Shown here one piece after another: positions 9,587-19,788 of a DNA stretch of 64,000 nucleotides (positions are counted from its first letter, which is position 1; every line of letters starts with the position of its first letter). The notes beneath the pieces are model-generated. The model made no database searches, was not told the DNA's origin, and was given only the letters and a program-made list of their open reading frames with translations. Origin of the DNA: Psychrobacter proteolyticus (GTDB lineage Bacteria; Pseudomonadota; Gammaproteobacteria; Pseudomonadales; Moraxellaceae). A program made the translations under genes and the position numbers. The DNA is taken from positions 601,946 through 665,945 of the forward strand of contig NZ_QLKS01000001.1 of assembly GCF_003350005.1 (NCBI RefSeq), read 5' to 3'.

Positions 9587-9627
9587 AAAAAACCAGCCAC
9601 TCGTCAGAGATCGGCTGGTTTTTTTTG
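9587..9627. terminator. Bidirectional terminator after ccoH and ttcA
   Basis: AAAAAACCAGCC pairs with GGCTGGTTTTTT around a 14-base loop; A and T tracts serve both converging genes. Confidence 0.9.
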
Positions 9628-9687
9628 AGCTATTTAGTATTCTACTAATGAATAGGTACTATTTAATATGACCCTGATTCATAACTA

Positions 9688-10857
9688 CTAAATCACAGGG
9701 TTAATCGTTGGGATTTTCTGTGCTTTACGCTCGTTTTGCGCGGCTTTGTCCGTCTCTGTGGAATAAGGCTTGTCACTAGCAAACTTAGGATTGAACGTTT
9801 GCGTCCTTGGCGATATAGGTAAACCAATCTCAGCCAAACTATCCGTCTGCCCGGCTTGAATATTGTCGCCTTCAAATAAACGCTCATCGTTATCACGGTC
9901 AAGACTGAGTGTTTCAAAGTCAAATAACTCACGATCAGCTAACTGTGATGGCGCGACGTTTTGCATTGCCTTAAAGATTGAAGCCAAACGCTGCGGGTGA
10001 GCGTCATCCCATTCACGTAACATATCGTTGATAATAGCACGTTGTAGGTTGGTCTGGCTGCCACACAAATTACAAGGGATGATGGGAAATTCCTTTAATT
10101 TGGCGTACTCAATGATGTCTTTTTCTTCGACATAGGCCAATGGGCGAATCAGCATATTTTGCTTGTCATCACTCAGTAGCTTGGGCGGCATTGATTTGAG
10201 CGCACCACCATGGAATAAGTTCAAAAAGAAGGTCGCCAGCATATCATCACGATGATGGCCAAGGGCAATTTTGGTCGCGCCAATTTGTTTGGCAAAGCCA
10301 TATAATGAGCCGCGGCGCAGACGTGAGCACGCCGAACAGTAAGTCTTACCTTCTGGCACCACGCTTTTGACGATACTATAGGTGTCTTTTTCTAAAATAT
10401 AGTGGGCGATGCCCTGCTCGTTTAGATACGCAGGTAAAATGTCTTCTGGATAGCCTGGCTGCTTCTGGTCGAGATTCACCGCGACGATATCAAAATGAAT
10501 CGGTGCAATGCGTTTTAGCAGCAATAAAATATCGAGTAAGGTATAGCTGTCTTTACCACCCGAAACACAGACCATTACCACATCGCCATCTTCGATCATA
10601 TTAAAATCGCGGATTGCCCAAGAGACTTGGCGACGCAGCTTCTTTTGTAGTTTACGAAAGTACGCTGACTCGGTAGGTGCTTGCGCATCGGCAAACTGCT
10701 CGTCAATCATGTCCTCATCATTGCCATCTTCAGAGACGTCATCGTACTCTCTGCTATCAGTATTGGTGTCTAAAGCCTGACTATCAAAGCTTATTGCATC
10801 AGATACATCATCAGCTTGAGAAGGAATATTTGGCGTAAATAAGGTTGCTGCGGTCAT
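9688..10857 (-). CDS. ttcA: tRNA 2-thiocytidine(32) synthetase TtcA, extended form
   Basis: ATP-dependent enzyme with a 4Fe-4S cluster that thiolates C32 of some tRNAs. The PP-loop SGGKDS is at residues 99-104; the cluster cysteines fit CSAC (174/177) and CNLC (262/265). The core [18 protein letters not shown] starts near residue 68. The 389-residue protein exceeds the usual ~310 because of an acidic N-terminal extension (about 60 residues, rich in D/E/S) and a polar C-terminal tail of about 70. Both extensions look disordered. It is monocistronic. Confidence 0.95.
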   Translation of the reverse strand: MTAATLFTPNIPSQADDVSDAISFDSQALDTNTDSREYDDVSEDGNDEDMIDEQFADAQAPTESAYFRKLQKKLRRQVSWAIRDFNMIEDGDVVMVCVSGGKDSYTLLDILLLLKRIAPIHFDIVAVNLDQKQPGYPEDILPAYLNEQGIAHYILEKDTYSIVKSVVPEGKTYCSACSRLRRGSLYGFAKQIGATKIALGHHRDDMLATFFLNLFHGGALKSMPPKLLSDDKQNMLIRPLAYVEEKDIIEYAKLKEFPIIPCNLCGSQTNLQRAIINDMLREWDDAHPQRLASIFKAMQNVAPSQLADRELFDFETLSLDRDNDERLFEGDNIQAGQTDSLAEIGLPISPRTQTFNPKFASDKPYSTETDKAAQNERKAQKIPTINPVI

Positions 10858-11144
10858 AAGTTACTCAATATCTTTATAAGGGTGATTTTACTATAAAGCG
10901 ATTTGCGATAAGGCTTTTAAAGCATTATCACCGATGTCATGTGACTGATACTTTAAAAGCTGCGATTATAACAAATATTGCTAACAGATTGAAAAGATGA
11001 CAGTAATACCGACTTTGTTTTATTACGATGCTGTTTAAATTTGCTTTGTCAGCTTAGTGACGGGTGATTGGTCGCTTCGTGGTTCTGTAGTAGACGTATT
11101 TTTGCTAAAATAGCCGTTTTCGTAAACCAATAATAGATATCACT
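10858..11144. other. Divergent promoter region, ttcA/queC
   Basis: 287 bases separate the divergent ttcA and queC starts. It is AT-rich, with TAAAAT at about 11107 that could be a -10 element for queC. No riboswitch-like fold was recognised. Confidence 0.4.
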
Positions 11145-11921
11145 ATGACTAACGTTACTTTGCAAAACACTTCTAATCAAGCATCCGATGCTGACCTAGC
11201 GGCTCTTACCAAAAGCCAAAATGCGGTTGTCCTTTTATCAGGCGGTCTCGATTCGGTGACTTGCTTATATTGGGCAAAAGCGCGCTATGCATCAGTGACA
11301 GCTGTCAGCTTTAACTATGGTCAACGCCATAATAGTGAACTTGTCGCCGCAAAGACCATCGCTGAGACAGCAGGCGTCAATCATAGAATTATTGATATTG
11401 ATATCGCACAACTGGGTGGTTCATCACTAACAGATCACAGCATGATCGTGCCAGACGGTGATTCAGACAAATTCCCTAGTAAAAAGCGCGATGAAATCGA
11501 TAACGACGCTATCCCAAACACCTACGTGCCTGCGCGCAACACTATCTTCTTATCATACGCGTTAGCAGTCGCCGAAGTCGCTGATGCCAATCATATCGTC
11601 ATCGGTGTCAGCTCAGTTGACTACTCGGGCTATCCTGATTGTCGCCCAGAGTATATAGCTGCCTTTGAACATATGGCCAACCTTGCGACAAAAGCGGGCG
11701 TTACTGGTCATCGCTTATCGATTCAAACGCCATTGCAGCAACTGTCAAAAGCCCAAACCATTGAGCTTGGTCTGTCATTAGGTGTCGATTACGGACAAAC
11801 GATTTCTTGTTATCGCGCAGATGCCAATGGGCTTGCTTGCGGCGTTTGTGATAGCTGCGCATTACGTCGTCAAGGCTTCGCCCAAGCTGGCGTAACTGAC
11901 CCTACTCATTATCAGTCTTAA
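11145..11921 (+). CDS. queC: 7-cyano-7-deazaguanine synthase QueC
   Basis: Converts 7-carboxy-7-deazaguanine to preQ0 with ATP and ammonia, in the queuosine pathway. The PP-loop SGGLDS is at residues 32-37, NTYVPARNT and [11 protein letters not shown] are family segments, and zinc ligands are C222, C232, C235 and C238. Length 258 includes a ~24-residue polar N-terminal extension. queE, which makes its substrate, lies far away at 57610. It appears monocistronic, followed by an inverted-end repeat. Confidence 0.97.
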   Translation: MTNVTLQNTSNQASDADLAALTKSQNAVVLLSGGLDSVTCLYWAKARYASVTAVSFNYGQRHNSELVAAKTIAETAGVNHRIIDIDIAQLGGSSLTDHSMIVPDGDSDKFPSKKRDEIDNDAIPNTYVPARNTIFLSYALAVAEVADANHIVIGVSSVDYSGYPDCRPEYIAAFEHMANLATKAGVTGHRLSIQTPLQQLSKAQTIELGLSLGVDYGQTISCYRADANGLACGVCDSCALRRQGFAQAGVTDPTHYQS

Positions 11922-12265
11922 TTAATTTTAGTCGGTCCTATATAAGTTGGATACGGTATCAGGCAAGCTTAGTCTACTACTTTTATTACGTCTATTCGCC
12001 TATCTTGTACCCAAATCATATAAAGCCAACTATGTATTAACGCTAAATGTTGCGTGACATGATGATATCCATCAACATTCGCGCAACATTCGCTTGCATT
12101 AACACAGCACGTCGTTCTTGTATTTTAATCGACATACTTGCTATCGTATGAACGATTATATTTATCGAAAGATGTACATGACGATATCGGTCACTCATAT
12201 ATTGATGAGTTGACTTTGCATTGAGCAAAAGATAAAAAATTGACGCTACCCGTAAGAGGAAATTT
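11922..12265. other. Gap between queC and the secreted small protein gene
   Basis: Holds the second copy of the inverted-end repeat (11928-12033) directly after the queC stop, then AT-rich sequence with the promoter region of the next gene. A long open frame on the minus strand here is antisense to the secreted protein and is not convincing. Confidence 0.5.
11928..12033. repeat. Intergenic repeat with inverted ends, copy 2
   Basis: A 106 bp relative of the element at 7095-7194. The left end TTAGTCGGTCCTATATAAG and the right end CATATAAAGCCAACTAT are imperfect inverted repeats, and the core CTACTACTT is shared with copy 1. It begins 7 bases after the queC stop and may also act as its terminator. 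Confidence 0.5.
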
Positions 12266-12595
12266 ATGAAGTTGTTGCCAGTACTACCCCTAGCCTTAGC
12301 GGCTCTGTTTGCCATGCCACAAGCCAACGCTGTTGACATTAAGCAAGACAATATTAATTCATGTGTTAATGGCGCAGTCAAATACAAAGTCGCTGACAAA
12401 AGCAACGCAACCAAACTATGTAACTGTACTATTGGCGTGCGCAGCAATATGACTATCGGTCAAATGTGGGAGATCGAAAGCTACGCACAAGATAAGAAAG
12501 ACCCTTCTAATCTGCCATATGTGAAAGCGATGCAAAAAGATTTGCAGCAGTGCACCGTTGGCTTAGATTTGAAGAAGCCGCAAAAACCTGCGTAA
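12266..12595 (+). CDS. Small exported protein, unknown function
   Basis: A 109-residue protein with a clear signal peptide (MKLLPVLPLALAALFAMPQANA, cut after about residue 22). The mature part, about 87 residues, has four Cys (in SCVNG, LCNCT and QQCTV) that could form two disulfides in the periplasm. No family recognised. AGAGGA precedes the ATG and a tight terminator follows, so it is a real monocistronic gene. Confidence 0.82.
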   Translation: MKLLPVLPLALAALFAMPQANAVDIKQDNINSCVNGAVKYKVADKSNATKLCNCTIGVRSNMTIGQMWEIESYAQDKKDPSNLPYVKAMQKDLQQCTVGLDLKKPQKPA

Positions 12596-12615
12596 CCTCT
12601 AATCGTTTGATATAC

Positions 12616-12643
12616 AAAAGACTGGCCATTGCCAGTCTTTTTT
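12616..12643 (+). terminator. Terminator of the secreted small protein gene
   Basis: AAAGACTGGC and GCCAGTCTTT pair around a short loop, followed by further T residues. Confidence 0.92.
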
Positions 12644-12770
12644 GTTGCCAATGAATGGGCAAAGTGTAAAACTGATTATTTATTTCTACTAATCTGCCTA
12701 TAATAAGAACACTATAAATAGAACCATCATTAAGCCAATACACATAACTAAAATTAATAAGGATTTTACA

Positions 12771-13268
12771 ATGGCCAAGCCAACGACAGAAACCATTCAC
12801 CTACCTGATTTTCCAGTAACCATAGTACGCAAGCTTGCTGGTAATTTTATCCATGATGAAATTAATTTAAAAGAAATGGTCGCCAATACCGATAAAGGCC
12901 TTATTCTGTATTTTTATCCCAAAGACAACACGCCAGGCTGCACCACACAGGCAACAGAGTTTACCTCGCACCTTCATGACTTTGATGAATTGGGCTACGA
13001 CATTATTGGCGTCTCTCGTGATAGTGTTGAATCTCATGAAAAATTTATCGATAAATATGACTTACAGATTCCACTCATCAGTGATACTGATGAAAAGCTA
13101 TGCCAGTATTTTGACGTTATCAAAGAGAAGAATATGTATGGCAAAGTTACGTTAGGCCTTGTACGTTCGGCATTTGTATTCGATAAAAACAGTGAGCTGA
13201 CTCATGCTCAGCGTAACCTACGTGCCAAAGACTATACCAGTCGTTTACTGACTATATTGGCGCCATAA
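12771..13268 (+). CDS. bcp: Bcp/PrxQ-type peroxiredoxin
   Basis: Thiol peroxidase reducing hydrogen peroxide and organic peroxides in the cytosol. The peroxidatic Cys is C57 in NTPGCTTQATEF. The resolving Cys found five residues later in many Bcp proteins (position 62) is Thr here, and position 83 is Arg, so the common intramolecular disulfide partners are missing; C111 is the only other Cys. The 165-residue length is near the family norm. AAGGA lies upstream of the ATG. Confidence 0.93.
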   Translation: MAKPTTETIHLPDFPVTIVRKLAGNFIHDEINLKEMVANTDKGLILYFYPKDNTPGCTTQATEFTSHLHDFDELGYDIIGVSRDSVESHEKFIDKYDLQIPLISDTDEKLCQYFDVIKEKNMYGKVTLGLVRSAFVFDKNSELTHAQRNLRAKDYTSRLLTILAP

Positions 13269-13412
13269 TTACTGGTTCTGTGATCAAATCAGTATTATTG
13301 GCACTATAATTAAGTCAATATTCATCATAAGAACCATAAAAACCAAATAAAAAATATAAGCCGAGAATTTAGTTTATTACTGAATATAATCCTTACCCTA
13401 TTAGAGAATAAT

Positions 13413-14903
13413 ATGAATAAACAATCTGGCACTACCACTGACGATACGCCGAGAGAAGTCACGCGCAAAGTATCTGTCGCTATTATTGGTGCTGGTACCG
13501 CAGGTCAAAATGCTTTTCGCCAAGCAAGTAAGATCAAAGATGATGTGGTCATTATTAATGAAGGGTTTTGGACCACGACCTGTATTGCGGTCGGCTGTAT
13601 GCCTAGTAAGCTGCTAATTGCAGCTGCTGATCGCGCACATGATGCCAACCATTCTGCTGAATTTGGTATTCATGCAACCGCGCAAATAGATGGTAAACGA
13701 GTCATGGAGCGTGTACGTGATGAGCGTAGTCATTTTGCCGGCTACATTAAAAAACAAGTAGACAGTTGGCCCGACCATAAGAAAATCGACGGTCGTGCTC
13801 GTATTAATGAGCAAGGACTAATTGAGGTCAATGATGAGCTAATTGCTGCTGAACAAATCATTGTCGCCACCGGTAGCTCGCCGTTTATTCCTGATGGATG
13901 GGCGGAGAAGCTTGGTGATACCATGCTCACTTCTGATAGTGTCTTTGAGCTTGAAGACTTACCAAAAACGATGGCTGTCGTCGGTGCTGGTGCCATCGGT
14001 CTAGAGCTTGCACAAGCGTTTACACGTTTAGGTGTAAAAGTCACGCTGCTAAACCGTGCCAAACAAGTGGCTGGTCTAAAAGATGATGATATTAATAATA
14101 AAGCCATGGATTGCTTAAGTCATGAATTGACCATGCATCTAGGCAGCGAAATTACCGATGTAGGTACACAAGCAGATGAAGGTAATAAAAGTGCGTTTAT
14201 CAAATATGAAGACAGCGCTGGTGAGTCTCAGCAATGGCAAGGTGAGTACGTCTTAGTTGCTACTGGTCGTCGAAATAATATTAAGCAGCTAGGTGTCGAA
14301 AACTTAGGCGTTAAGCTAGACGATAAGAACCGCCCAAAAAACTTGAGTAAAAAAACAGGTCAGATTGGCGACTTAAACGTCTATATCGTTGGTGATGCCA
14401 ATGCTAATATTCCGTTACTGCATGTGGCTAGCGATGAAGGCTATAGTGCAGGCAGTATGGTCTGCGAAAATACAGAAGCGGCTTATATTCGCCCACCTGC
14501 GACACCTTTTTCTATCGTATTTTGCTCACCGCAAATCGTCAATGTTGGTATGTCTTTACCAGAAATCCAAAAAGATTCAGAACTCGAATTCGTTATCGGT
14601 AGCGTAAGCTTTGATAATCAAGGACGCAGCCGTGTGATGGGCGTCAATTGCGGATTGCTACATATCTATGGCTGCAAAAAGACAGACAGAATTTTAGGCG
14701 CCAGTATGGTCGGCCCTGACGCTGAATATATCGGTCATATACTTGCTACAGCAATTACCAATGATCTAAGTATCAAAGACATGCTCGATACCCCTTTTTA
14801 TCACCCAACGATACTAGAGGGGCTACGTACAGCGCTACGTGACGTTCAATATAAGATGGAAATACCTTTTCAATCTCAAGATGCTCAAGAAAACAATTTT
14901 TAA
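13413..14903 (+). CDS. lpd: Dihydrolipoyl dehydrogenase-like flavoprotein
   Basis: FAD-dependent disulfide oxidoreductase. FAD motif GAGTAG is at residues 26-31; the redox pair is C57/C62 in TCIAVGCMPSK; the NAD motif GAGAIGLELA lies near residue 190; the C-terminal catalytic His-Glu pair fits H464 and E469 in HPTILE. The lead-in TTTC replaces the usual GGTC of classical Lpd. It stands alone, with no E1/E2 genes nearby, so it may serve another partner. Mercuric reductase is unlikely, as the C-terminal Cys pair is absent. Confidence 0.85.
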   Translation: MNKQSGTTTDDTPREVTRKVSVAIIGAGTAGQNAFRQASKIKDDVVIINEGFWTTTCIAVGCMPSKLLIAAADRAHDANHSAEFGIHATAQIDGKRVMERVRDERSHFAGYIKKQVDSWPDHKKIDGRARINEQGLIEVNDELIAAEQIIVATGSSPFIPDGWAEKLGDTMLTSDSVFELEDLPKTMAVVGAGAIGLELAQAFTRLGVKVTLLNRAKQVAGLKDDDINNKAMDCLSHELTMHLGSEITDVGTQADEGNKSAFIKYEDSAGESQQWQGEYVLVATGRRNNIKQLGVENLGVKLDDKNRPKNLSKKTGQIGDLNVYIVGDANANIPLLHVASDEGYSAGSMVCENTEAAYIRPPATPFSIVFCSPQIVNVGMSLPEIQKDSELEFVIGSVSFDNQGRSRVMGVNCGLLHIYGCKKTDRILGASMVGPDAEYIGHILATAITNDLSIKDMLDTPFYHPTILEGLRTALRDVQYKMEIPFQSQDAQENNF

Positions 14904-15052
14904 TCTACTAATTGGTTAGTTCCTCAGGTCAGTAATAATTTCAAACTGGCACTAATGAGTTTGAAGCCTTGCTCCTATTTGATTGCTTTGTCGACTTGAT
15001 GTAATTTATAAATAGATATTCGTTTATAAATTTTTGTACAAACATACCCTGC

Positions 15053-16249
15053 ATGGACGAAAAAATGCCAATCGCTAGTGTTACCGACTTTTTTCAAGAG
15101 ATCATTCGCGACTTACATACTAGCCTATATCTTGCTCTCGGCGGCTCTATAGATGAAGAGTCACTTAATTGGTCCTCTCAAGCAGTAGAACTGGCGAGCA
15201 CTGGCATCAAAATCCTAATACTGCTTGCGGTATTGGGATTTTTTTATTGGTTGGCCAATTATATCCTTAGACAAAGCCGAGCCAAAATTAGACTAAATGA
15301 GCGCCGGACCAAGATTGTCCGTTCAACGCTACGTTACGTTTGGATTGTCGCCAGTCTGATAGCGATTATGAGTCAGATAAATTTTGAACCAGAAACCATC
15401 AAGGCGACAGCAAAAGCAAGTACGTGGGCTGGTATCTATTACGTACTTTGGGCATCATCAGGACAAATCATTCACAGAGTCCTACAGCATTATGGTCTCA
15501 ATGCTTCCATAGAGCAGCTACTTAAAAATATTTTATCTGTACTACTATTGGTACTAGGGCTTGCCAGCGTCATGGCGCAATTTGGCTTCGACATTGTATC
15601 GTTAGTGGCGGGTTTGGGTATTGTTGGTTTGGCAGTAGGTTTCGCCGCTCAGTCTACCCTTGCTAATTTTATCGCTGGTATCACGATTTTACTTGAGCAA
15701 TCTTTTCAAGTTGGTGATTGGATTCATATCAATGACAATGAAGGGCGTGTGGTACTTATTGCTTTACGCACCACTCATATCCTCACTCGAGACAATATTA
15801 CTGTCATTATCCCAAACTCTAACGTTGCCTCATCAGAAGTCATCAACCTGACTTCCAAAAACTTTATCCGTTTTGATATTCGCGTACGTATCGCGTTTGA
15901 AGATGATATAGAAACAGCTCGCAAGGAAATTTTGCAAGTACTCAGCGATACCGATGCGGTGCTTAATCGTCCTGAGACTTCAGCGACCGTGGCAGAAATT
16001 GGCGAGTATGGCGTATTTTTTATCGTACGCTTTTGGGTTAAACCAGCAGCCGTTGCCCGCATCCCCAAAATCAAAGAAGTGCTACAAGAAGAGATTAAAA
16101 TTGCATTTGATGCGGCTAATATCTCTACGCCCTATCCGCATATGCGATTGCTGATGCCAAAGGATGTTGACTACCCTATCGCAACCAAGCCCTTTGCAAC
16201 CACCACTCAAATCGTCCCAGAGGAATTATCCTTAACGAAAGGTGAGTAG
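15053..16249 (+). CDS. MscS-family mechanosensitive channel
   Basis: Inner-membrane channel that opens on membrane tension to release solutes on osmotic downshock. The 398-residue protein has about four to five helices; the pore-lining helix and following beta domain are clear in VSLVAGLGIVGLAVGFAA, QSTLANFIAGI and FQVGDWIHI. A cytosolic MscS alpha/beta domain covers about 265-375. It is longer than E. coli MscS by an N-terminal membrane part. Two Met codons close together (residues 1 and 5) make the exact start uncertain. No operon partner. Confidence 0.93.
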   Translation: MDEKMPIASVTDFFQEIIRDLHTSLYLALGGSIDEESLNWSSQAVELASTGIKILILLAVLGFFYWLANYILRQSRAKIRLNERRTKIVRSTLRYVWIVASLIAIMSQINFEPETIKATAKASTWAGIYYVLWASSGQIIHRVLQHYGLNASIEQLLKNILSVLLLVLGLASVMAQFGFDIVSLVAGLGIVGLAVGFAAQSTLANFIAGITILLEQSFQVGDWIHINDNEGRVVLIALRTTHILTRDNITVIIPNSNVASSEVINLTSKNFIRFDIRVRIAFEDDIETARKEILQVLSDTDAVLNRPETSATVAEIGEYGVFFIVRFWVKPAAVARIPKIKEVLQEEIKIAFDAANISTPYPHMRLLMPKDVDYPIATKPFATTTQIVPEELSLTKGE

Positions 16250-16399
16250 AGAATTTATTTTCACGTATTTAGCTATCACATCTTAAAATCTTAAACACGG
16301 CTACTTTGAACCATCCTACTGTGAATTATGGTAAAATTGCCGGTTACACCGATTATCTTATTATTTGCTTTTTTGTCAATTTAGCCCACAGGTACCCGT

Positions 16400-18706
16400 A
16401 TGACCGAACAAACCGCGCCCGCATCTCTAACAGCAGCTTCACCAGAGTTGTCGCTTGATCTTATTATTACCTGTGCCGATGGGCTTGAGGCACCACTGCA
16501 GACTGAGCTAACCAGTTTTGGCATTGATAGCGAAATCAAAAGTACCGGCCGTCTAGCCGTAACCGGCGGCTTACGTGAACTATATACTATCTGCCTTTGG
16601 TCACGCGTGGCCTCGCGGGTACTGATGCTGATTAAACGTAAAAATATCAATGCAGAATACGACGTTGCAGAGCAGCTATACGGTTTGGCAAAATCGGTCA
16701 ATTGGACTGAGCAGTTTAGCCTAGAGCAAACCTTTGCTATCCGTCTGTCTGTCGATAAGCGTGTCGCTGTCAGTCAGCAGTTTGCCATGCTACGTATTAA
16801 AGATGCAATTGCCGATACGTTTAACGAAGTTTACGACAGCCGTCCTAACGTCGATAGCAAAAACCCAGACTTCTCGGTTTTTGCCACTATCAATGATAAG
16901 CAAGCCGAGCTATATCTAGATTTATCTGGTACCAGTTTGCATCGCCGCGGTTACCGTGTGGCCATGACAGAAGCACCACTAAAAGAAAACTTGGCAGCCG
17001 CCCTGCTCTATAGCGCTGGTTGGCACAAGAAAAACGAAGCTGGCGACGCACCTTTCTATAATGCGTTAATCGATCCAATGTGCGGCTCTGGAACGTTCCT
17101 TATTGAAGCGCTATTGATGCATTGCGACTATGCCGTGGGTATCGACAAAGCTGCCAATCAATTTGGCTTTTATCAGTGGCAGCATCATGATGAGACGCTA
17201 TGGCAAGACATGATCGATGATGCACAAACGCGTTTCCGCGAAGCATTAGAGATTGCCAATGAGCAGCCTGATACGTTGCCACTTATGCTAGGCTTTGATG
17301 CTGATAGTGGTGCGATCCTCGCCACAGAAAAAAACTTAATTGCCGCAGGTTTACAAGACCTTTTACCGTTACTCGATATCGAGCATCGTGCGCTTGACCA
17401 ACTTAGTAACGTGCTCAAGCCATTAGTCAATGATGGTCGATTGAGCAATCCTTTGGTCATTACCAACCCACCCTATGGTGAGCGTTTGGGTGATGAAGAA
17501 ATGATTAAGCCGTTGTACCAAGCGATTGGGCTGATATTGCAAGACAGCTTTGCCGGTAGTGGCATTGACCCGATGCTTGGCATATTGGCCTCTCATGTCG
17601 AACAAGTAGATATTCTACCGATTAAAGAACCAAAAACCTTACGCTGTCATAATGGTGCTATCACCGTCTATTTCCGCTACGGAACGCTTATTGCTGGGCA
17701 AACGGGCAATCTTGTTAGTCGTTTTGAGAAACGCGAGATTGAAGTAGAAGATGGTCAAGACTTCATTAACCGTCTGCAAAAAAACCTTGCTAAGCTCAAG
17801 AAACTGGCCAAAAAAGACAACGTAAGCAACATTCGTGTTTACGATGCTGATTTACCTGATTTCAAAGTCGCAATCGATTTATACGGTGATTATGCGCATG
17901 TGCAAGAATATGCGCCGCCAAAGACCATTCCACCTGAGACTGCAAAGAAACGCTTTAACTTGGCATTGATGGGTATCCGTGAAGTCTTTGATATTAACCG
18001 TGAACAGATCTTTATCAAAACGCGTGCCCGTCAGTCTGGTAACGACCAATACAGCAAGCAGAACACCACAGAAAAACGTGGCAAGTTTCACGTTGCGCGC
18101 GAAGATGGTGCCTATCTGTATGTCAACTTTACAGATTACTTAGATACTGGTCTGTTTATCGATCACCGTAATATGCGTGCTCGTATCAAAGATAACAGTC
18201 GCGGTAAAGCAGTACTTAACCTGTTTGCTTATACTTGTACCGCAAGTGTGCATGCAGCGCTTGCTGGTGCGAAAAAAGTCACTAGCGTTGACTTGTCACA
18301 GAACTATCTAGATTGGGGCAAACAAAACTTTGTCTTGAACGGTTTGGACGTTAGCCGCAATAAGTACCAGTTCGTTGCTGCCGATATCTTTGAGTGGATT
18401 AAAGACAATACCGAACAGTTCGATGTTATCTTTATTGATCCACCGACCTTTTCAAACTCTAAGAAGTTTCAAGGTACTTTTGATGTGCAACGTGACCATG
18501 CTGCACTGATTAATCGTGCGATGAACCGTCTAACCTCTGATGGCGTCTTGTACTTCTCTAACAACTTTACGCGTTTTGAGCTAGATGAGCAGTTGACTCA
18601 GCGTTATGACATCATTGATATCACGCAAAAAACCATTGGCTTTGATTTCAATATCAAAAAACCGATTCATCAAAGCTTTGAGATTCGTCATCGCCAAAGT
18701 CTATAA
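16400..18706 (+). CDS. rlmKL: Bifunctional 23S rRNA methyltransferase RlmKL
   Basis: Methylates G2445 (N2, RlmL part) and G2069 (N7, RlmK part) of 23S rRNA. Domains in order: a THUMP RNA-binding domain (about 40-160), the first methyltransferase with DPMCGSGTF and NPPY at 356-359, then the second with FAYTCTASVHAALAGA and DPPTF at 680-684. Length 768 is a little above the E. coli protein because of a short polar N-terminus and insertions in the RlmL part. It is monocistronic with its own terminator. Confidence 0.96.
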   Translation: MTEQTAPASLTAASPELSLDLIITCADGLEAPLQTELTSFGIDSEIKSTGRLAVTGGLRELYTICLWSRVASRVLMLIKRKNINAEYDVAEQLYGLAKSVNWTEQFSLEQTFAIRLSVDKRVAVSQQFAMLRIKDAIADTFNEVYDSRPNVDSKNPDFSVFATINDKQAELYLDLSGTSLHRRGYRVAMTEAPLKENLAAALLYSAGWHKKNEAGDAPFYNALIDPMCGSGTFLIEALLMHCDYAVGIDKAANQFGFYQWQHHDETLWQDMIDDAQTRFREALEIANEQPDTLPLMLGFDADSGAILATEKNLIAAGLQDLLPLLDIEHRALDQLSNVLKPLVNDGRLSNPLVITNPPYGERLGDEEMIKPLYQAIGLILQDSFAGSGIDPMLGILASHVEQVDILPIKEPKTLRCHNGAITVYFRYGTLIAGQTGNLVSRFEKREIEVEDGQDFINRLQKNLAKLKKLAKKDNVSNIRVYDADLPDFKVAIDLYGDYAHVQEYAPPKTIPPETAKKRFNLALMGIREVFDINREQIFIKTRARQSGNDQYSKQNTTEKRGKFHVAREDGAYLYVNFTDYLDTGLFIDHRNMRARIKDNSRGKAVLNLFAYTCTASVHAALAGAKKVTSVDLSQNYLDWGKQNFVLNGLDVSRNKYQFVAADIFEWIKDNTEQFDVIFIDPPTFSNSKKFQGTFDVQRDHAALINRAMNRLTSDGVLYFSNNFTRFELDEQLTQRYDIIDITQKTIGFDFNIKKPIHQSFEIRHRQSL

Positions 18707-18839
18707 TTCGAAGTTTTAAATTTAAAGTTTAGAATGTAAAGTCCGTAAACAGGATTTTGATAAATAAAACTATAGATTTATAAGGGCAATATAAGTACCT
18801 GAAACTTCTGTTTTTTGCCGAATGTATATGAAATATAAC

Positions 18840-18873
18840 AATGACCCAATCAGCTTTGATTGGGTCATTTTTT
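18840..18873 (+). terminator. Terminator of rlmKL
   Basis: AATGACCCAATCA and TGATTGGGTCATT form a long stem around GCTT, followed by TTTTT. It isolates the Ter locus from upstream transcription. Confidence 0.93.
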
Positions 18874-18985
18874 GTTGCTATGATAGAGCGTTACTAGGTG
18901 ATGGATTTGCGCAGTTATTGCGTAAGCATCGCCTTTTTTCGATGACCTTATAAAACTACTAACGTCTAATAAAAAGGATAACACT

Positions 18986-19561
18986 ATGGCTTTATCACTT
19001 AATAAAGGCGGTAATTTATCGCTAACGAAAACCGACCCAAATTTAACCAAGCTACTTATCGGCCTTGGCTGGGATGAGCGCGCCACTTCTGGTGCTGAGT
19101 TCGATCTTGATGCTAGCGTATTTTTGCTAAATGGCGCAGGTAAAGTGCGCGGCGATCACGACTTCATCTTTTATAATCAGCTAAAGTCTGATAATGGCGC
19201 TGTCGAGCATACTGGTGACAATCGTACTGGCGAAGGCGACGGTGATGATGAAGTTATCAAAGTAAACTTGACTCAAGTACCTGCAGACGTAGATAAAGTA
19301 GTCGTGACAGTGACTATCCATGACGCTGCTGCTCGCAGCCAGAACTTTGGTCAGGTAGCCAACGCTTTTATCCGTGTTGTTAATGAAGAAACAGGCACTG
19401 AAGTGGTACGTTTTGATCTAGCAGAAGATTACTCTGTTGAGACAGCGATGGTGTTTGGCGAAGTATATCGTCACAACGGCGAATGGAAATTCCGCGCTGT
19501 TGGTCAAGGCTATTCTGGCGGCTTGCAAGCGATGTGTCAGCAATACGGTGTTGATATCTAA
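18986..19561 (+). CDS. terD: TerD family protein (TerD-like)
   Basis: A 191-residue single TerD domain, a cytosolic calcium-binding fold linked to tellurite, phage and metal stress tolerance. It shows [16 protein letters not shown], the calcium-site segment [13 protein letters not shown] and [19 protein letters not shown]. From memory of the plasmid set it resembles TerD more than TerE. AAAGGAT precedes the ATG. It is the first gene of the Ter locus, directly behind the rlmKL terminator, with a DUF475 gene 227 bases downstream. Confidence 0.95.
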   Translation: MALSLNKGGNLSLTKTDPNLTKLLIGLGWDERATSGAEFDLDASVFLLNGAGKVRGDHDFIFYNQLKSDNGAVEHTGDNRTGEGDGDDEVIKVNLTQVPADVDKVVVTVTIHDAAARSQNFGQVANAFIRVVNEETGTEVVRFDLAEDYSVETAMVFGEVYRHNGEWKFRAVGQGYSGGLQAMCQQYGVDI

Positions 19562-19702
19562 AACCATTATTTACTGGTATTTAGTCTGTTATTAGTCACC
19601 GTAATCACGTCCAAAATAGCAAACTGCCATCGTTGCAAATAGTCACAATTTTTAATGACCAAATGACTAGTAATGCTTTACGTTTCGTTTAAAATTATGC
19701 AT

Positions 19703-19731
19703 AAAAAGTGGTTAGCAATAATCGCTTTTTT
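19703..19731 (+). terminator. Possible weak terminator after terD
   Basis: AAAAAGTG can pair with CGCTTTTT (one G-T pair), ending in a T run. The stem is short and the loop is 11-12 bases, so it may be a partial stop between terD and the DUF475 gene. Confidence 0.35.
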
Positions 19732-19788
19732 GCGGTTCATGCCTATACTAGGTAGACCTTAGCTTTACGCAACCAGACAGGATGTGTC

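Noticed and set aside
10858..11144. preQ1 riboswitch before queC
   Set aside because: No compact pseudoknot-like pattern with an A-rich tail next to a ribosome site was found; the same holds for queE at 57464-57609.
12043..12447. 134-codon minus-strand open frame
   Set aside because: It runs antisense across the secreted small protein gene, has no ribosome site, and its product is a patchwork without family features.
13413..14903. Mercuric reductase
   Set aside because: The redox motif region could suggest it, but the C-terminal vicinal Cys pair and the N-terminal HMA domain are absent, while the HPT..E pair of dihydrolipoyl dehydrogenases is present.
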